Assembly: GCA_946803715.1 (NCBI GenBank)
Contig: CAMPET010000138.1
Location: forward strand, 116,002-180,001
Direction: 5' to 3'
Length of the DNA stretch: 64,000 nucleotides
Source of the DNA: Beroe ovata
Taxonomy: Eukaryota; Ctenophora; Nuda; Beroida; Beroidae
Part shown: piece by piece, positions 26,901 through 39,234 of the stretch
How the letters are laid out: the number at the start of each line of letters is the position of its first letter
Numbering within the stretch: position 1 is the first letter of the stretch
Program-made: the position numbers and the translations under genes
The notes under the pieces: model-generated
The model's database searches: none
What the model was told of the DNA's origin: nothing
Seen by the model: only the letters and a program-made list of their open reading frames with translations

Positions 26901-28685
26901 GAGGGAGACAGCGAATGCAGAACTTAATAATTCGGGAATTTTCATCGGCCTTGTCATAAGTTTGAATTTATAACCATTTAGTTTGATGTTCAAGTTTTTA
27001 TGTTGTCATTATGTACAATTTGCTTTCTGTTCCTAGAGTCTCGAGAACCCCTTTGCTGCTGCAATATCCCTGATGTCTCCACAATCATGCGTTGAAGCAG
27101 AACAATCACAGTTCTGATCCTAGGTTCCTCTCTCAGAGACCAGCAAATAAGGACGCATGCATAATCCTCATCATAGACCAGCGAGATTGTGAATCACAGT
27201 TGAATCAGGTGTTTCCATGGTTACTTTCCCACAGTTGAATTAGGTGTTTCCATGGTAATACTTACTTGCGTAGTCGTCGAAGAAAAAGGCAAAGGAAACC
27301 CCTATGGTAAGGAGGGAAGCATGGAAAGTGGTGCTGGCATAGGTGGATACTTTGTCTGTGAAACCCTTGGCACCCCCTGACGTCTGCATGAGCTCAATGA
27401 GACCGCCCATGATGCAACTGAAAATTATTACTCCCGCCTGTGGAAGATTGTTCAGAATGTGATCTGGAATAATCCATTGTATTCGCTGGACTCCTGAGAT
27501 TTCCAGAGACATCTCGTATGGTGGACAGGAGCCTCACTAAGCCCTAAGTAGGTACTATCTAAAGCTTATCCAATATCCATCAGAGCTAGAGATCTTTCTC
27601 AGGTAACTCCAATTATGAAAATGATAGTATTAGATCGGCTTGAGCTCCTCAGATGTTTGAAATTCTAAAACTAAAACAACACCTACCTTGGATGGGTCAG
27701 TAAAGGGAATGATGAAGTAGGTATTGAGTGTTGCAATGAAAGCGGAGATAGGATTGTAAGCGGAGGCAATTAGAGCAGCGACAAAAATACCACTTGCCAG
27801 CGAGAGCAACACCTGCCAAGTGATCGAAAATTCAGGGGAAAATTTGGCAGAATGCCGAGATGATTTGTCGTAAAGTGACGTATACAACCAATATCAAGGT
27901 CACTATCGCTTTAGTTGTTCCGCACCTGTCGTGACACAATAGCAAGAAGAACGGTGAGTAGAGGGGGAAGGAGGGTGAGAGGGGCAGGAATAGAGAAGAG
28001 TACCAGCTCCTTACAACTGAGACAATCTGGGTGGAAATGGGGGAAAAGGGTAAGAAATGAAATAAGTCATAAAAATGTGAGAATTGCCAGAAGTATAATA
28101 TGAGTCACTGACTCACCGGAACTACAGATATTGTAGTACGATCTACCCAGAGATTTTGTGGTAATCTCTGTTTCAAATTCTATAATCAGCCCACCAACGG
28201 GTTGCAATTCTTCCGTCGCATTCCAACTCGAATTCCCGTTTCTGTAGGTAATAAATGAGATGGTCCTAGAAAAAGGGGCCGGAGAGAATTGATCGAAACT
28301 GAAATTGGGAGATCCAGATTCATTCTTACTGTGAGGTTTCGATCACGGTAACACTGGAAGTGTTTCCTTCCACACCAGCCCCCTTCCTCTCTAGTTTCAC
28401 ATGTACTGAACATGGGATTCCCTTGCTGCAGACCCTGCTCTGCTCTATCGTGATTTTGCACTCTGTGGATTGATAAGAAATAGGGAAGAAAATTCAATCT
28501 GTAGATCAAGTTGGAAAATCAGGGGGCAAAGTCTTCGAACCAACATTTGGCAGCAAAAGAGTGATATGATTGAGCTCGAATATTGTATTCCTACCTGCCA
28601 CCTGGTCTTCTAAACTGACTGACACAGATGATTGATGGAGTGTAAGCGAGAGCAAAAGAAGAGGGAAAGACGTCTTGGGGAGCAT
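23954..28685 (-). CDS. NhaC-family Na+/H+ antiporter with signal-like N terminus
   Basis: About twelve minus-strand exons encode a polytopic membrane protein. The chosen start (28685) opens MLPKTSFPLLLLSLTL, a signal-peptide-like segment. Two Cys-containing extracellular-type exons follow, then hydrophobic segments. The core matches the Na_H_antiporter (NhaC) fold: SGGAKGFTDK, FFDDYA, ICGRSLG...SKQKFSFIV, SIPYRFFVL, ILAWSLGEAMND, ASGSALGTQ, and NLCSPIADTTIAG with a terminal helix pair. These correspond to the family's FFDDYAN, VGNTMRP, W.LG and HCSPISDTT blocks. The protein probably exchanges sodium and protons across the plasma membrane or an organelle membrane. Two alternative exons (27266-27437 and 26723-26894) each supply the FFDD region. 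NhaC is best known from bacteria, so its animal distribution deserves a check. Confidence 0.85.
25447..25612 (-). repeat. Degenerate GGTGTCA minisatellite in antiporter intron
   Basis: About eight degenerate units of roughly 19-24 bp carrying GTGGTGTCA or a close variant lie between two antiporter exons. They show no coding constraint. Confidence 0.7.
26723..26894 (-). other. Alternative exon b of the antiporter (FFDDFA)
   Basis: This exon is also exactly 172 bp with the same phases, acceptor CCCTAAG and donor GTACAT. It encodes 57 residues from AGVVMFVAMIGG through SGGANDLTRH to YFFDDFA, colinear with exon a without gaps. Since 172 is not a multiple of three, using both or neither shifts the frame. 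Confidence 0.9.
27266..27437 (-). other. Alternative exon a of the antiporter (FFDDYA)
   Basis: This 172-bp exon has acceptor TCCACAG and donor GTAAGT. It enters in phase 0 after DPSK and leaves in phase 1. It encodes 57 residues running from AGVIIFSCIMGG through SGGAKGFTDK to FFFDDYA. Confidence 0.9.
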
Positions 28686-28850
28686 GTCTTTCTGTGGGAG
28701 ACAAATGGTGTAAAATAACGGCTCAAATACTGACAAGATTTGTATCTCATTCGATATAATAAGCCGCTCTGTTATCAGCTGTAAAATGACTGCACTGTAT
28801 AATACACGTCATTAGATAAGCACGAGGTGTGCCTCTGTGCGTGTGTGTGC

Positions 28851-28990
28851 GTGTGTGTGTGCGTGTGCGTGTGTGCGTGTGTGTGTGTGTGCGTGNNNNN
28901 NNNNNNNNNNNNNNNNNNNNNNNNNNNNNNNNNNNNNNNNNNNNNNNNNNNNNNNNNNNNNNTGTGTGTGTGTGTGTGTGTGTGTGACCC
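28851..28990. repeat. GT microsatellite containing a 67-N gap
   Basis: A GTGTGT/GCGTGT repeat is interrupted by Ns at 28896-28962 and resumes as pure TG. The gap length may be an estimate. Confidence 0.95.
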
Positions 28991-30311
28991 AACTGTAAGT
29001 GCCTAAAAACGACATCGTACTTTCGTGATCCATTGTTGGCAAGAATCACGACTTCAATGGTCCATGACTTCAAAAGTGAAACCCTGGTAAAGAGTCTTCT
29101 CTTTCTTAAATTAAAACGGTACGCTGTGGTCAGGCGAAATAGGACATTTGTGAACATTACGTATGAACTTTATGCTTGAATGATAATGAGATAAATTCCC
29201 TCCAGAGCACAGAAATTTTGCACCGAAAACCGAAAAAATAATAATTCATTAAAAATCACGTGATTGACGTGAATCAGTTGGCAAATTCGCATCACGCAGC
29301 ATGCGACAGGACCACTCTATAATGCGACAGGAGACCACGCAACATGGCTTAGACTCTGACAAGCTAGATGATGGGCAAGTCTGCTGAATAATGGCGTCAT
29401 ATGGTCAACATATGTCTTAAAACCAATCGACATACGTTAATTGAGTCGAGGTCCCATTACTGAAGACAAGGATCAATTAATTAATAACCAGTGCATAATC
29501 AGACGGAGCTAATTAAATGATCGATTCGAAACCGATTACAATTACAGCTGATGTGATAGAAGTTACTATTCGTGCATCACAATAATATGCACTGTGGGGA
29601 TTTGGGGAACTCAAACGCTACCCATTGTCCCAGAGGAATCACTCCAACATGAAAGACGATACATAATTTCAGTTTGAGTTCTTGACTATGAAACCTGTTA
29701 GGTCTGGATAGTCGAGAGAAATGCTCATTTCTCGTTGAGCTGCAGGAGTTTTCCTCTCCATGACTCTCCCAATATAATCAGATCATCTCAGCCTGAAATG
29801 AGGAGAGGTTGTGAAATTTGACAGACCGGCTCAGAGCGGTAATATATTGATAAAAAGGGTCAGATTTCAAATCAAATGGTGCTGAGAACATTGCCAAACC
29901 GAAATCCACAAGCTTGCTGTCATCTGCAGTAACTCTTGCTTCCAAAGACTTCTTTATCATATAATACATAGGTCTATCATTATCATACTATCATAGCTGA
30001 AACTCGCATTCTTTGTCTAGAGGGCCTATGGCTATAAGAGTGAAAGGGTGAATTATTGGTCTTGATCGATAATGGAAACGATTAGGTACGTATCACGAAT
30101 TGTTATTAATCAGACGGCCACAAGTCAACATTGGGATTGGAAGTGCTTTCGCCAATCGCTGAAATAATAAGTAACACTAATAGAAGATCGTAAGTCATTT
30201 TATAAGAGATCAAGGAACCCATAATATGAGTGCAAATCGCAAGTCAAATAAACCGAAAAGAAACGAGTTGTAAATCCCACTTTACATATATTTATCATCT
30301 AATGATCCCCG
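28991..30311. other. Intergenic region between antiporter 5' end and TRP 3' end
   Basis: No supported gene. A 63-codon minus-strand frame at 29778-29969 begins MYYMIKKSLEARVT but matches nothing I know and has no clear splice partners. The rest is AT-rich unique sequence. Confidence 0.45.
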
Positions 30312-33300
30312 TTAACGTTTGAAGATTAGCGACCCGAACCCCCTCGACCCCTGGGGTTCCTCTGTTGGGGGCTGTCCCCCATCCTCCCCTTCTACTACTG
30401 GTATCGTGTGAGGACTCGACTTAGCTTTCTGCTCCGCTCTTGCTAGACTGTAAACTAGGTTTTCAATTCAATATAAAAACAAGTAAAATCAGCTTAATAA
30501 AGGAAGGTTCAAAAGTTATCTTGTCAGAGCTATGGAATCGTATGTTGAAAGAACTTACTTCTCTATTTTGGCAAGTATCGCTTCAATGAGTTCATTCTGT
30601 GCCCTAATCTTAGTTTGAACCATTTCCATGATAGTCTTCTCATCTGTTTTCTTCACAGATGCTATGATCTTCTTCATTGTGGCATGTGCTTCATTAACCT
30701 GTCACAGTTTAAGACAGAGATTAGCCACGACTCTCGGTCCAGAGACTGATAAGAGAGAGTAAGAAAGAGAGGTAGGACGATTGATTGAATTTGGAACAGT
30801 TAATCCACACTAACAGATAATCCACACAGATAATCCACACTAACAGATAATCCACACTAACAGAGCTAAGCTAAACAGTCATGTGGACAGGAGCTCAGTA
30901 AAAACTCAGACAGAAAACACGGAGTATAATAAGGAAGACTCACTTCCTCCTCGAATGTGGTGTTTTCATCATCAGGTACATCGTCATCGTCAAAGAACGC
31001 ACATGCCGGTGCGTAGTTGTACGCAATATCTGAGGTGTTAGGCAATTGTACTACTCTCCAGATATAACAACTGTCAATAACTCTCGGCAGTCGGTACGAG
31101 ACTGTGAACTGTGGCCCGTTCCTGCTGCTTCACACACGGATGACAAAGTCACTCGTTCACGCAGATGACAAAGTCACATGTTCACACAGATGACTAAGTC
31201 TCATGTTCACACAGATGACAAAGTCACATGTTCACACATATGACAAAGTAAGCAGGTTCACACAGATGACAAATTCACATGTTCACACAGATGACAAAGT
31301 CAGCAGGTTTACGCAGATGATACACACCACTGAGACAGATCTGACACTTACCGATAAGATGGTGTTTCCTCCAGTAACCTGGCATCTTATTCTCGATGCT
31401 GACAATCATTGCAGCCCTCTCAAATTGACTGACAACCGTCGCATTTTCATACACCCTGGCAAACGTGTCTGCAGGAGAAGTGAGTGAGAAATGGCTGGGT
31501 CAAATTCAGTTTTCAGGGAACGAGATCATCATTAATTTTCTTCAGCATTCCAGTTCATTAATTCCAGTTCATTAATTCCAATCCTACATTCCAGTTCATT
31601 AATCCATGTTCCAAAACTTAGGGAAACGTACGCAATCAGTTGACAGCTGTGATTCACTATCTCCCCAACTCCCCATATAATAATCATACCTGACATTAGA
31701 GCAATGAAGATGTTGAGCAGAAGGACAGAAGATACAATAATCCAGTAAGCGATCAGCATCTGAGTGAAGGCAAAGTACTGTCCCCTATCCTCCGTAATAG
31801 CTCGGAGTATATCGTAACCGTAGTCACCGACCAGTGTGTACAGGAACACTAGGGGGGGCGAGGGAGAGGGTTTCATGAGATCACACTCCCATAATAAGAT
31901 CACTTATAACATTCGAGTACTCTAGTCCTATAATAAGATCACTTATGACAGTCAATTCTCGTGGACGTTAAGAAGCTAAAGAAGAAGAGATCACACAATG
32001 GTTTAATTCTTAATTAATTAATTTCTTGTACCTGTAAAGCACGTCTGTTCCAAGTCTCCATACTTTTCATCATCAAAGTCCTCACTCTTTTCCAGAGCTT
32101 CGGAGTAGGGCCCCGAGAAGAAGTGGTAGAACGTGCAAACCTGACGGATAAAGATGGTCAACCGCCAAGTGGCAAAACACTCAAAAGGGCAACGATTGAT
32201 TTACGATTTCTTGTGGATGATTTTCGAGATTCACATCGTTACTATTTCTCACCATTGGGATGTACAGGATAATGTAAACTGTTGCAATCTTGAGGAAATC
32301 TTTCGGTAGAGAAGCGATGATGACGCAGAACGGACCAAGTGTTTTAAGGACCCGGCAATACTTGAACATCTTCATCCACACGATGACCAGCGTGATTGAG
32401 AGAAGTATACCCCGCTGTACTCCGTACTGTCCGAACCGGTATTTGATAGTGAAGTGAACCACCAGTGTCACTGTGGGAAGAGAGGAGATTGTGAAGTGAA
32501 CCACAAGAGAAGAAGAGAGAAGGGAGAGGGTCAATGGGGTGGATAAGGGAGGAGAGATTTCAGTTACCTAACATGAGGAGGATAGATATCCAATCGAAAT
32601 AGTTCCAGGTATCATTGATGTAAACACTCTTCGACTTCCTGAAAAGAATTTGTCTCTTTTAAACCCATAAAATGTGTTTAAGGAACTCAGCCCATCCCAG
32701 AATCACCAGTCACCACGAACCCCTCTCTCCCTCCCTGTATAGTGTATAGTGTATACCTGACATCAAGCTGCTCCTTTCTCAAATATTCCTTCTCTTCTTC
32801 AGACAACAGCTCAAGGTACTTGAACTCCATCTCGAGTTGCTTCAGTCGCTGCCCCACAAACTTCTCATGTCGTCTCATGTTTGTCCGCATTTCCCGACTC
32901 TCGTCAAACACCTGAGAAGGTGTCAGTACTGCGGCTTGGGNGGCCCCGAGAAGAAGTGGTAGAACGTGCAAACCTGACGGATAAACATGGTCATGGGTCA
33001 ACCGCCAAGTGGCAAAACACTCAAAAGGGTAACGATTGGTTTGACGATTTCTAGTGGAACATTTTCGAGGTTTACATCGTTACTATTTCTCACCATTGGG
33101 ATGTACAGGATAATGTAAACAGTTGCAATCTTGAGGAAATCTTTCGGTAGAGACGCGATGATGACGCAGAATGGACCGAGTGTTTTAAGGACCCGGCAAT
33201 ACTTGAACATCTTCATCCACACAATGACCAGCGTGATTGAGAGAAGAATACCCCGCTGTACTCCGTACTGTCCGAACCGGTATTTGATAGTGAAGTGAAC

Positions 33301-36011
33301 CACGAGTGTCACTGTGGGAAGAGAGGAGAACGTGAAGTGAATCACGAGTGTCACTGTGGGAAGAGACGAGAAGGTGGAGGGGAAATGGGGCGGAGAAGGG
33401 AGGAGAGATTTCAGTTACCTAACATGAGGAGGATAGATATCCAATCGAAATAGTTCCACGTATCATTGATGTAAACACTCTTCGATTTCCTGAGAGAATT
33501 TGTATCTTTTAAACCCATAAAATGTGTTTAAGGAATCTTCTGAACTCAGCCCATCCCAGAATCACCAGTCACCGCCAACCCCTCTCTCTCCCTCCCTGTA
33601 TACCTGACATCAAGCTGCTCCTTTCTCAAATATTCCTTCTCTTCTTCAGACAACAGCTCAAGGTACTTGAACTCCATCTCGAGTTGCTTCAGTCGCTGCC
33701 CCACAAACTTCTCATGTCGCCTCATGTTTGTCCGCATTTCCCGACTCTCGTCAAACACCTGAGAAGGTGTCAGTACTGCGGCTTGAGGACAAAATAACCA
33801 GAGAATAACGGGTAAAAGACTATGATGGTGTTTTTCCTCGAACTTGGTAAATGAAGAAGAGCACAGTCAGTATCTCGTTTGCAATCTCGATGTAGTGAAT
33901 TCCGCCAGTGTTTGAGTTGGAACCGCTCGCCTCTGAGAGAAGCGTGTTAATATTGTTTCTGTTTATCATACCCAACTCCAAGGTTACACAATTAAAGTAT
34001 ACAGTTCTTACTTGACTCAATAGGATTGAATAGGCAGAGCAAACTCCAGTTGATTAGAACAATGATGTATGCAACCAATTCCTTGATGTAGCCTGAGGAG
34101 GGTGAAGTTCGTTAACACCAAAATTCTCTCTTGACATCGATTTCCTTGACACAAAAATTCTCAGCTTGACACCACCAACAAACTCATACTCACCTCTCCT
34201 GCCGAATTGCCTCCACTTGACCTCAATCATTTTTTGTATCATCGGATGTCGAATGATATCAAGATCGCTGCTTCCTGCCCTTACTGTCTCCTCCAAAACA
34301 GTGAATGTGGTCTTAGCACACTGAATTGGAAACAGAATGAGTGAACTGAGATCATCGACTTATGGATGAATCTTGTTTCTTCAATAGAATGATTTATTTT
34401 CATGCCAGATCAAACTCCCTTCGACTCCCTGATCAACCATTTCTACTATACTCACATCGTCATTACAGAGGGTAATGGGCTCCAGGAACTGCAGGGAGAA
34501 ATACTGTTTCCGGTTTCGTAGATCCTTCTCCACACACGTGTCAAGAGCCTGATGTAGGTATATACTAACAACTTATCTCTTCCGAACGGCGAGACAAATT
34601 CGGAGAGGATCTCAAGCATTATCTCGAGAAGAAGAAGGAAGTTGGGACATACCTTGATTGCGAGAGGAGGACACTTGTCCACCATAGCGCTGAGTCCGTA
34701 CATCCCGGTGAAGTCGATAGCGTACACTTTGGCACCACAGTCCAACAACATGGATCCAGCACTCATTCTACCCAGCTCAGCTGCCAGAAGAAGCGGGGTT
34801 CTACCACGGTAATCCCTGTTTTCATGTTGTCAGAACTGTTAACATATGGTGTCAACATATTGTGATGTTAACATGGTATGATGTTAACATACTGTGATGT
34901 TAACATCTACTGTGGTGTCAAATGAATGTATTGTCAACCAGCTAATGTCAAATTAGTGCAGTTTCTCACCTTGCCTCTATTTTGGCACCCATTTCAATCA
35001 GCTTCTTAACGGAGCTAGGAGAATCATATCGGGCGGCGTAGTGAAGTGGCGTTTGGAGCATGTAGAAAGTGGCTGACTCCATGAGTGCACCGTTACTCGC
35101 CAGAATCTCAACGATTGCCGAGTTGTTGAACGCACTCGCGATGTGCAACGCTGTCACACTGTAATCATCCTCTGGGAAATGTTGCTAGTTAGCGAGAGAG
35201 AAAACACGGGTTGCTAAGTGATGGCAACACGTGATGGGTTGCTTAGCGACACACATCATTATCACGTGTACCTAGGTTGATGTTGATGCCCAGTTTTAGG
35301 AAGAGGAATGCCACCGCAGGAGTGTGGTATCGAGCAACCTCATGCATCAGATTCTGCCCAACATCATCTGTGGCATGGACATCAGCACCATTCTCAATCA
35401 GCTGGTTGATATAGTCCATATCTGCTTTTACCTGATAGTATTATGCACGTGAAGGCCGAAGGGTACTGATACGAGTTTCCGATGGTCCTTCGAGTACTTC
35501 TTCTTCAAAAACAAGTGGAATTTGGTAAACATGACATGTTATGTTCATACCATATCCTCAGCGAGGGTTTTCTTGGCCAGATCATGGAAGTAGTACAGCA
35601 GTCCCAGTGCAGGGTTATCCCTATACTTCGCATGGAGTCTCAGCGTGACCCGTTCTCTCTTGATATCCTTGGTGGAGAGGAACTTCGTGATCGCCCACCA
35701 CTCGAGCCGTCTGTACAGGCGCACCGGGTACGTAATACACATCCAGAAATACTTGAACTTGGTAGGGGGTCCGCCTTTAGACTGTGAAGGAGATTATGTT
35801 AAGGCGGAGAGAGATGCTATTGGATAAATACACATAGTTGTTCTGAAGAAAATGGTGAGTGGTAATAAAAAGTGCACTGACGATTAGGATGCCATGCAAA
35901 AACAACATCATTCATTACGCCAGATAGAGATCCCTTGGTCTGACCGATGATTCTCACCTTTTTCACATCATTCGCATCATCCTCAGCAGCCCCAATTGAT
36001 TCGTGGGCCAT
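30312..36011 (-). CDS. Ankyrin-repeat TRP-family cation channel
   Basis: Many minus-strand exons run from ATG at 36011 (MAHESIGAAEDD) to TAA at 30312. In order they encode an N-terminal helical region and about four to five ankyrin repeats (TALHIASAFNNSAIVEILASNG, TPLHYAARYDSPSSVKKLI, RTPLLLAAELGR). The pre-S1 linker HPMIQKMIEVKWRQFG, typical of TRP channels, follows. Next come S1 (ELVAYIIVLINWSLL), a coiled segment EFKYLELLSEEEKEYL, S3 (WNYFDWISILLML), S4-S5 (MKMFKYCRVLKTLGPF), a pore exon and S6 (LLLNIFIALMSDTFARV), and a coiled-coil tail. The channel should sit in the membrane and conduct cations. The subfamily is uncertain; the architecture is closest to TRPA/pyrexia-like channels. Several exons are present twice because of a duplication around the N at 32941. 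Confidence 0.85.
31135..31330 (-). repeat. CACAGATGACAAAGTC minisatellite in TRP intron
   Basis: About eight units of roughly 25 bp with the core TTCACACAGATGACAAAGTC are tandemly arrayed in a TRP intron. A smaller TAATCCACACTAACAGA repeat sits at about 30800-30862. Confidence 0.88.
32110..33786 (-). repeat. Probable false duplication of TRP exons around N at 32941
   Basis: Sequence beginning GGCCCCGAGAAGAAGTGG at about 32110 restarts directly after the N at 32941. The copy upstream of the N ends at GTCAGTACTGCGGCTTG, a point the other copy passes at about 33784. The pre-S1/S2 coiled exon, the S3 exon and the S4-S5 exon are therefore present twice with scattered substitutions and small indels. 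Confidence 0.9.
34840..34930 (-). repeat. GATGTTAACAT tandem repeat in TRP intron
   Basis: About five degenerate units around TGTGATGTTAACATA lie between two ankyrin exons. Each contains a GTTAAC palindrome. Confidence 0.75.
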
Positions 36012-37515
36012 GGCAAAGAACAGCAATTCAAAAACACACACTCAATGGTAAGCAACTAACAACACATTATATTGTCGATCTCTCAGTATATCTAAACGGA
36101 AAAAGCTATGAGTATGTGTGTGTGCGAAATAGACCAGACTATTTCCATGTGGCACTTGTGCTGCTGTGAATGCGTGTGTACGACATATCTTACACGCGTA
36201 CCGGGCAAGTGTGACAGACTGAAATAGATCAAGAAAGTCAGGCGATAAGATTGGAAAAGTCACGACTCTATCTCTTGTTGTAGCAGTAAGGTTTATGGGA
36301 AATGCAGGTTTTTATTCTATGAAGACGCACAATGAATGACAGACACAATCACGGACGTGTATAAGCTCAAAGCTGATTCCTATGTAAATGATCACGTGAC
36401 ACATGACGTCATAATGGATTAATCGTTGCATATGGAATCCTATGTACTTAAAATAGACTCCCAAGCAGTAACGTTCTATTTTTAGGATGATATCCATTTG
36501 GGAGGACTCAAATTTGCGACTCTCCTCCAGGATAAATGAACAGGATCAGAAACAAATTATCACCCACAGAAACGGTAGATTTGGTCGCTCACCGTTTGAA
36601 TGTAGTCCGATGGAGGTCCATCACTTGTTTGCTCGATGGCTGCTTCAAACTCTGACAACATTGCTCACCTCACGGTCACCCCTTCGTTCGTCTTCGTTTC
36701 GTGTGAACCTGTAAGTATATATTTCAACATTTTATTGATAACCTACTGAACCAACTCAGTGCTTTCGGAATTGATTAAGTATTGTCAAACATTTAGGTAA
36801 CCTTTTTAACTTCAATTTCAATACACGGTTTCCTTGAATACCATTCGTACAATTTCACTGAAAGTGCTTATTTTTAGATCACTAATGCTGAGGTTCATAC
36901 GTATATTCGGCATTTTGTTTGAGACGTGAATTAGTACGGCAGCTGAATGACCATGACGTCATCATAGTTCACATGCGATGAGATTTACAACAGATATCAC
37001 ACAGAATTAGAAGTTATCAGAATTTACAGTTGTCAGATCTATCATGCGTTGAAATGCGTTGTCAAATATCGATGCATGGTATACAGTAACTATTAAAGCG
37101 GTAAACCACAAACAACATAAGAGAAGGAGAGAAAGAAACATTGTTTTATACACACACTGTTTGGTGTGTTGTATACCCACATAATCTAGATTGGAATCTG
37201 GAGGTTTCCCGTTGAATAAGCATCATGAACAAATGTCACTCAGAGTGCTATAGACTTGTAGAATAAGGTTATACACTACACTCTCATATGATACATACCA
37301 AATAGGATCGAAAAGAGTGCGTGAGGATAATAACACAGGTATATTATACTCAATGGATAAATCACATATTATAATTGTCGCTACAACAAGACCTTCTTTG
37401 TTCAAATATAGAAACTAAACCTATGAAAAAAGTTGAAGTAGGTATTGTAAGTAAGTTTTAATTTTAGCCTCGGCATGCAATAGAGTTTTCTCGTAAGCAT
37501 CTCTCTGACTCTCTC
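36012..37515. other. Intergenic region upstream of the TRP gene
   Basis: About 1.5 kb that should include the TRP promoter. A short plus-strand frame at 36487-36714 has no family resemblance and a low-complexity, Ser-rich end. No other element was recognised. Confidence 0.45.
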
Positions 37516-37779
37516 TCACTTCTTCTTTTTCTTCTTCCCGCCGCCTCCCTTACCACCCTTACAAACCGTGCCAGAATAGGGAAATCCGCGAAACGTAAGG
37601 AAATCGTCAGATTTGTGGCTTATCAGGTACGCGTTGTACATTGCAACCCGGGAAAACGGGCTTACTTCGTCCTCCCTGCAGTTGATGAAGTGAGGCAAGC
37701 AACCTCGCGAGAATTCACGATGTTGATCATTGAACGAAAACAAACCTTGTGGGATTCCTATCACCAATGCCGCGCACAT
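37516..37779 (-). CDS. Small hypothetical protein with Gly/Lys tail
   Basis: An 87-codon frame opens MCAALVIGIPQGLFSFN and ends GGKGGGGKKKKKK before the stop. It is preceded by a good acceptor (TTCTACAG), so the ATG at 37779 may be internal. A possible upstream exon (MEATTVDISSKSKTR, near 37911) lacks a donor in the right phase, so the true start is uncertain. The central residues are not low complexity, which argues for a real product. I do not recognise the family. Confidence 0.45.
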   Translation of the reverse strand: MCAALVIGIPQGLFSFNDQHREFSRGCLPHFINCREDEVSPFSRVAMYNAYLISHKSDDFLTFRGFPYSGTVCKGGKGGGGKKKKKK

Positions 37780-39234
37780 CCTCTGTAGAATAAAATATGC
37801 TAGATTATCGTCAGATTACGTTTATGCCGTGCAAGTTTCAGCGCATATAGCACAAGAACGGTCACCTCGGGTTTTACTTTTGCTGGAAATATCGACGGTC
37901 GTAGCTTCCATGTTTTCAAGACTCTGCAGTAAACATTAAGCAATGACCTATTATACCTAGCTATAAGTTCCCAGCCATAAACTGTCTTTGTTTGGATTCA
38001 CTATCTGCTGAACACTTACCATTTCCCAACGCTATATTCAACTGTGCAGTTATCACTTTCGATACAGTACAATACGATTCACACAATTCATCCAATTCAA
38101 ATCCTGAATTTGAGTATATGTACTGTTTGAAACGAACGAAGATCTAAGTTGAAGATAAGATTGCATTTAAGTGCACACACCACACAAGGTAAATTACGGA
38201 GCACGCGATAGTTCACTAGCATGCAAATAAGATAACGAACCTAAACAAATTTAACCCAACTGATGTCATTATTTATTAGATTATTGTTCCTTATTCAAAA
38301 ACTAATGACAATCCGACGTAAATAGCTAGCAGTCTTCCTTTTCTCAGTATCAGGGTGTCATCAGTTTGCAATCTTTACAGATAGGAGCTTTAACCTTGAT
38401 TTAGCATTTAGAAATTCGGACTTCAACCACAAATGGAAGTTGAATTTCCGCCATCGATGATCAATCAGTACAAGATGATAAAATTGGGTCGCCTGCGCGG
38501 CGCGCTCTTATTAATCTGGTCGACAACTCCGTGTAAAAATACGCGCGTTCTCAGAATGCTGAAATTGACGAAATTGTCGTCGCGCGTTACAAGGAAACCG
38601 TGTTTTTGAAAGCAGGAAGCGAAATTCTCAAAAATCAATTCTCACTTCCGACGTTCTTACCGCGTAATCAGAATACAAGGCTGAAGGTATATGCAATTGT
38701 ACATTTTCTTCTACTCACCCTTTAATTCAAGAAATCTTCAACCAAATAGTCGTCTCTCCTTCGAGTTGAGGAAAGTAGCACAGTTCCAGCCTTAATTTTC
38801 TTGTACATTTTCACGTGAGACATCGCTGAGAATGAACTGAAGTTTCAGTCTACGAACTTGTTTTGCATTTCACAGTAAATGTACGATAAGTCCAATTCAA
38901 ACGACGAATGCAAATCAATAAATGTTACAAATATGGGTAAGACAATCAACAAAACATCAGCTACAATGTTTGACTGTTTGATACAAATTTCAGACGTATT
39001 AGCCAAATTTAACAAGTCAAGTATAATTGAGTCAAGGTTCCAACCTCTATGGCAGATATCTATAAATCGAGCTAAAATAGTAGTGAAAAAAAATCAATCA
39101 AAATGATTTATCTTAAGTCAAATTCCTGACAATTACCTATGATAAAGCAATCAGAAAAAACAGTACACACCAAAACATTTATACAGCCCAACATTTTGTC
39201 AGCTAACCCCGAAACTTTCACATCAATAGCCATT
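37780..39234. other. Intergenic region
   Basis: Holds the presumed promoter of the small minus-strand gene. A 75-codon plus-strand frame at 38879-39106, rich in Asn, Ser and Lys, looks fortuitous. A CG-rich patch near 38490-38590 (GCGCGGCGCGC) is the only compositional feature. Confidence 0.45.

Noticed and set aside
28747-29157. Minus-strand frame spanning the GT repeat and N gap
   Set aside because: His-Thr dipeptide translation of a microsatellite plus unknown bases.
29778-29969. Minus-strand 63-codon frame near the TRP 3' end
   Set aside because: A superficial kinase-like VDFGLA string, but no other kinase motif nearby and no splice partners.
38879-39106. 75-codon plus-strand frame
   Set aside because: Asn/Ser/Lys-rich, AT-driven composition and no similarity; likely chance.
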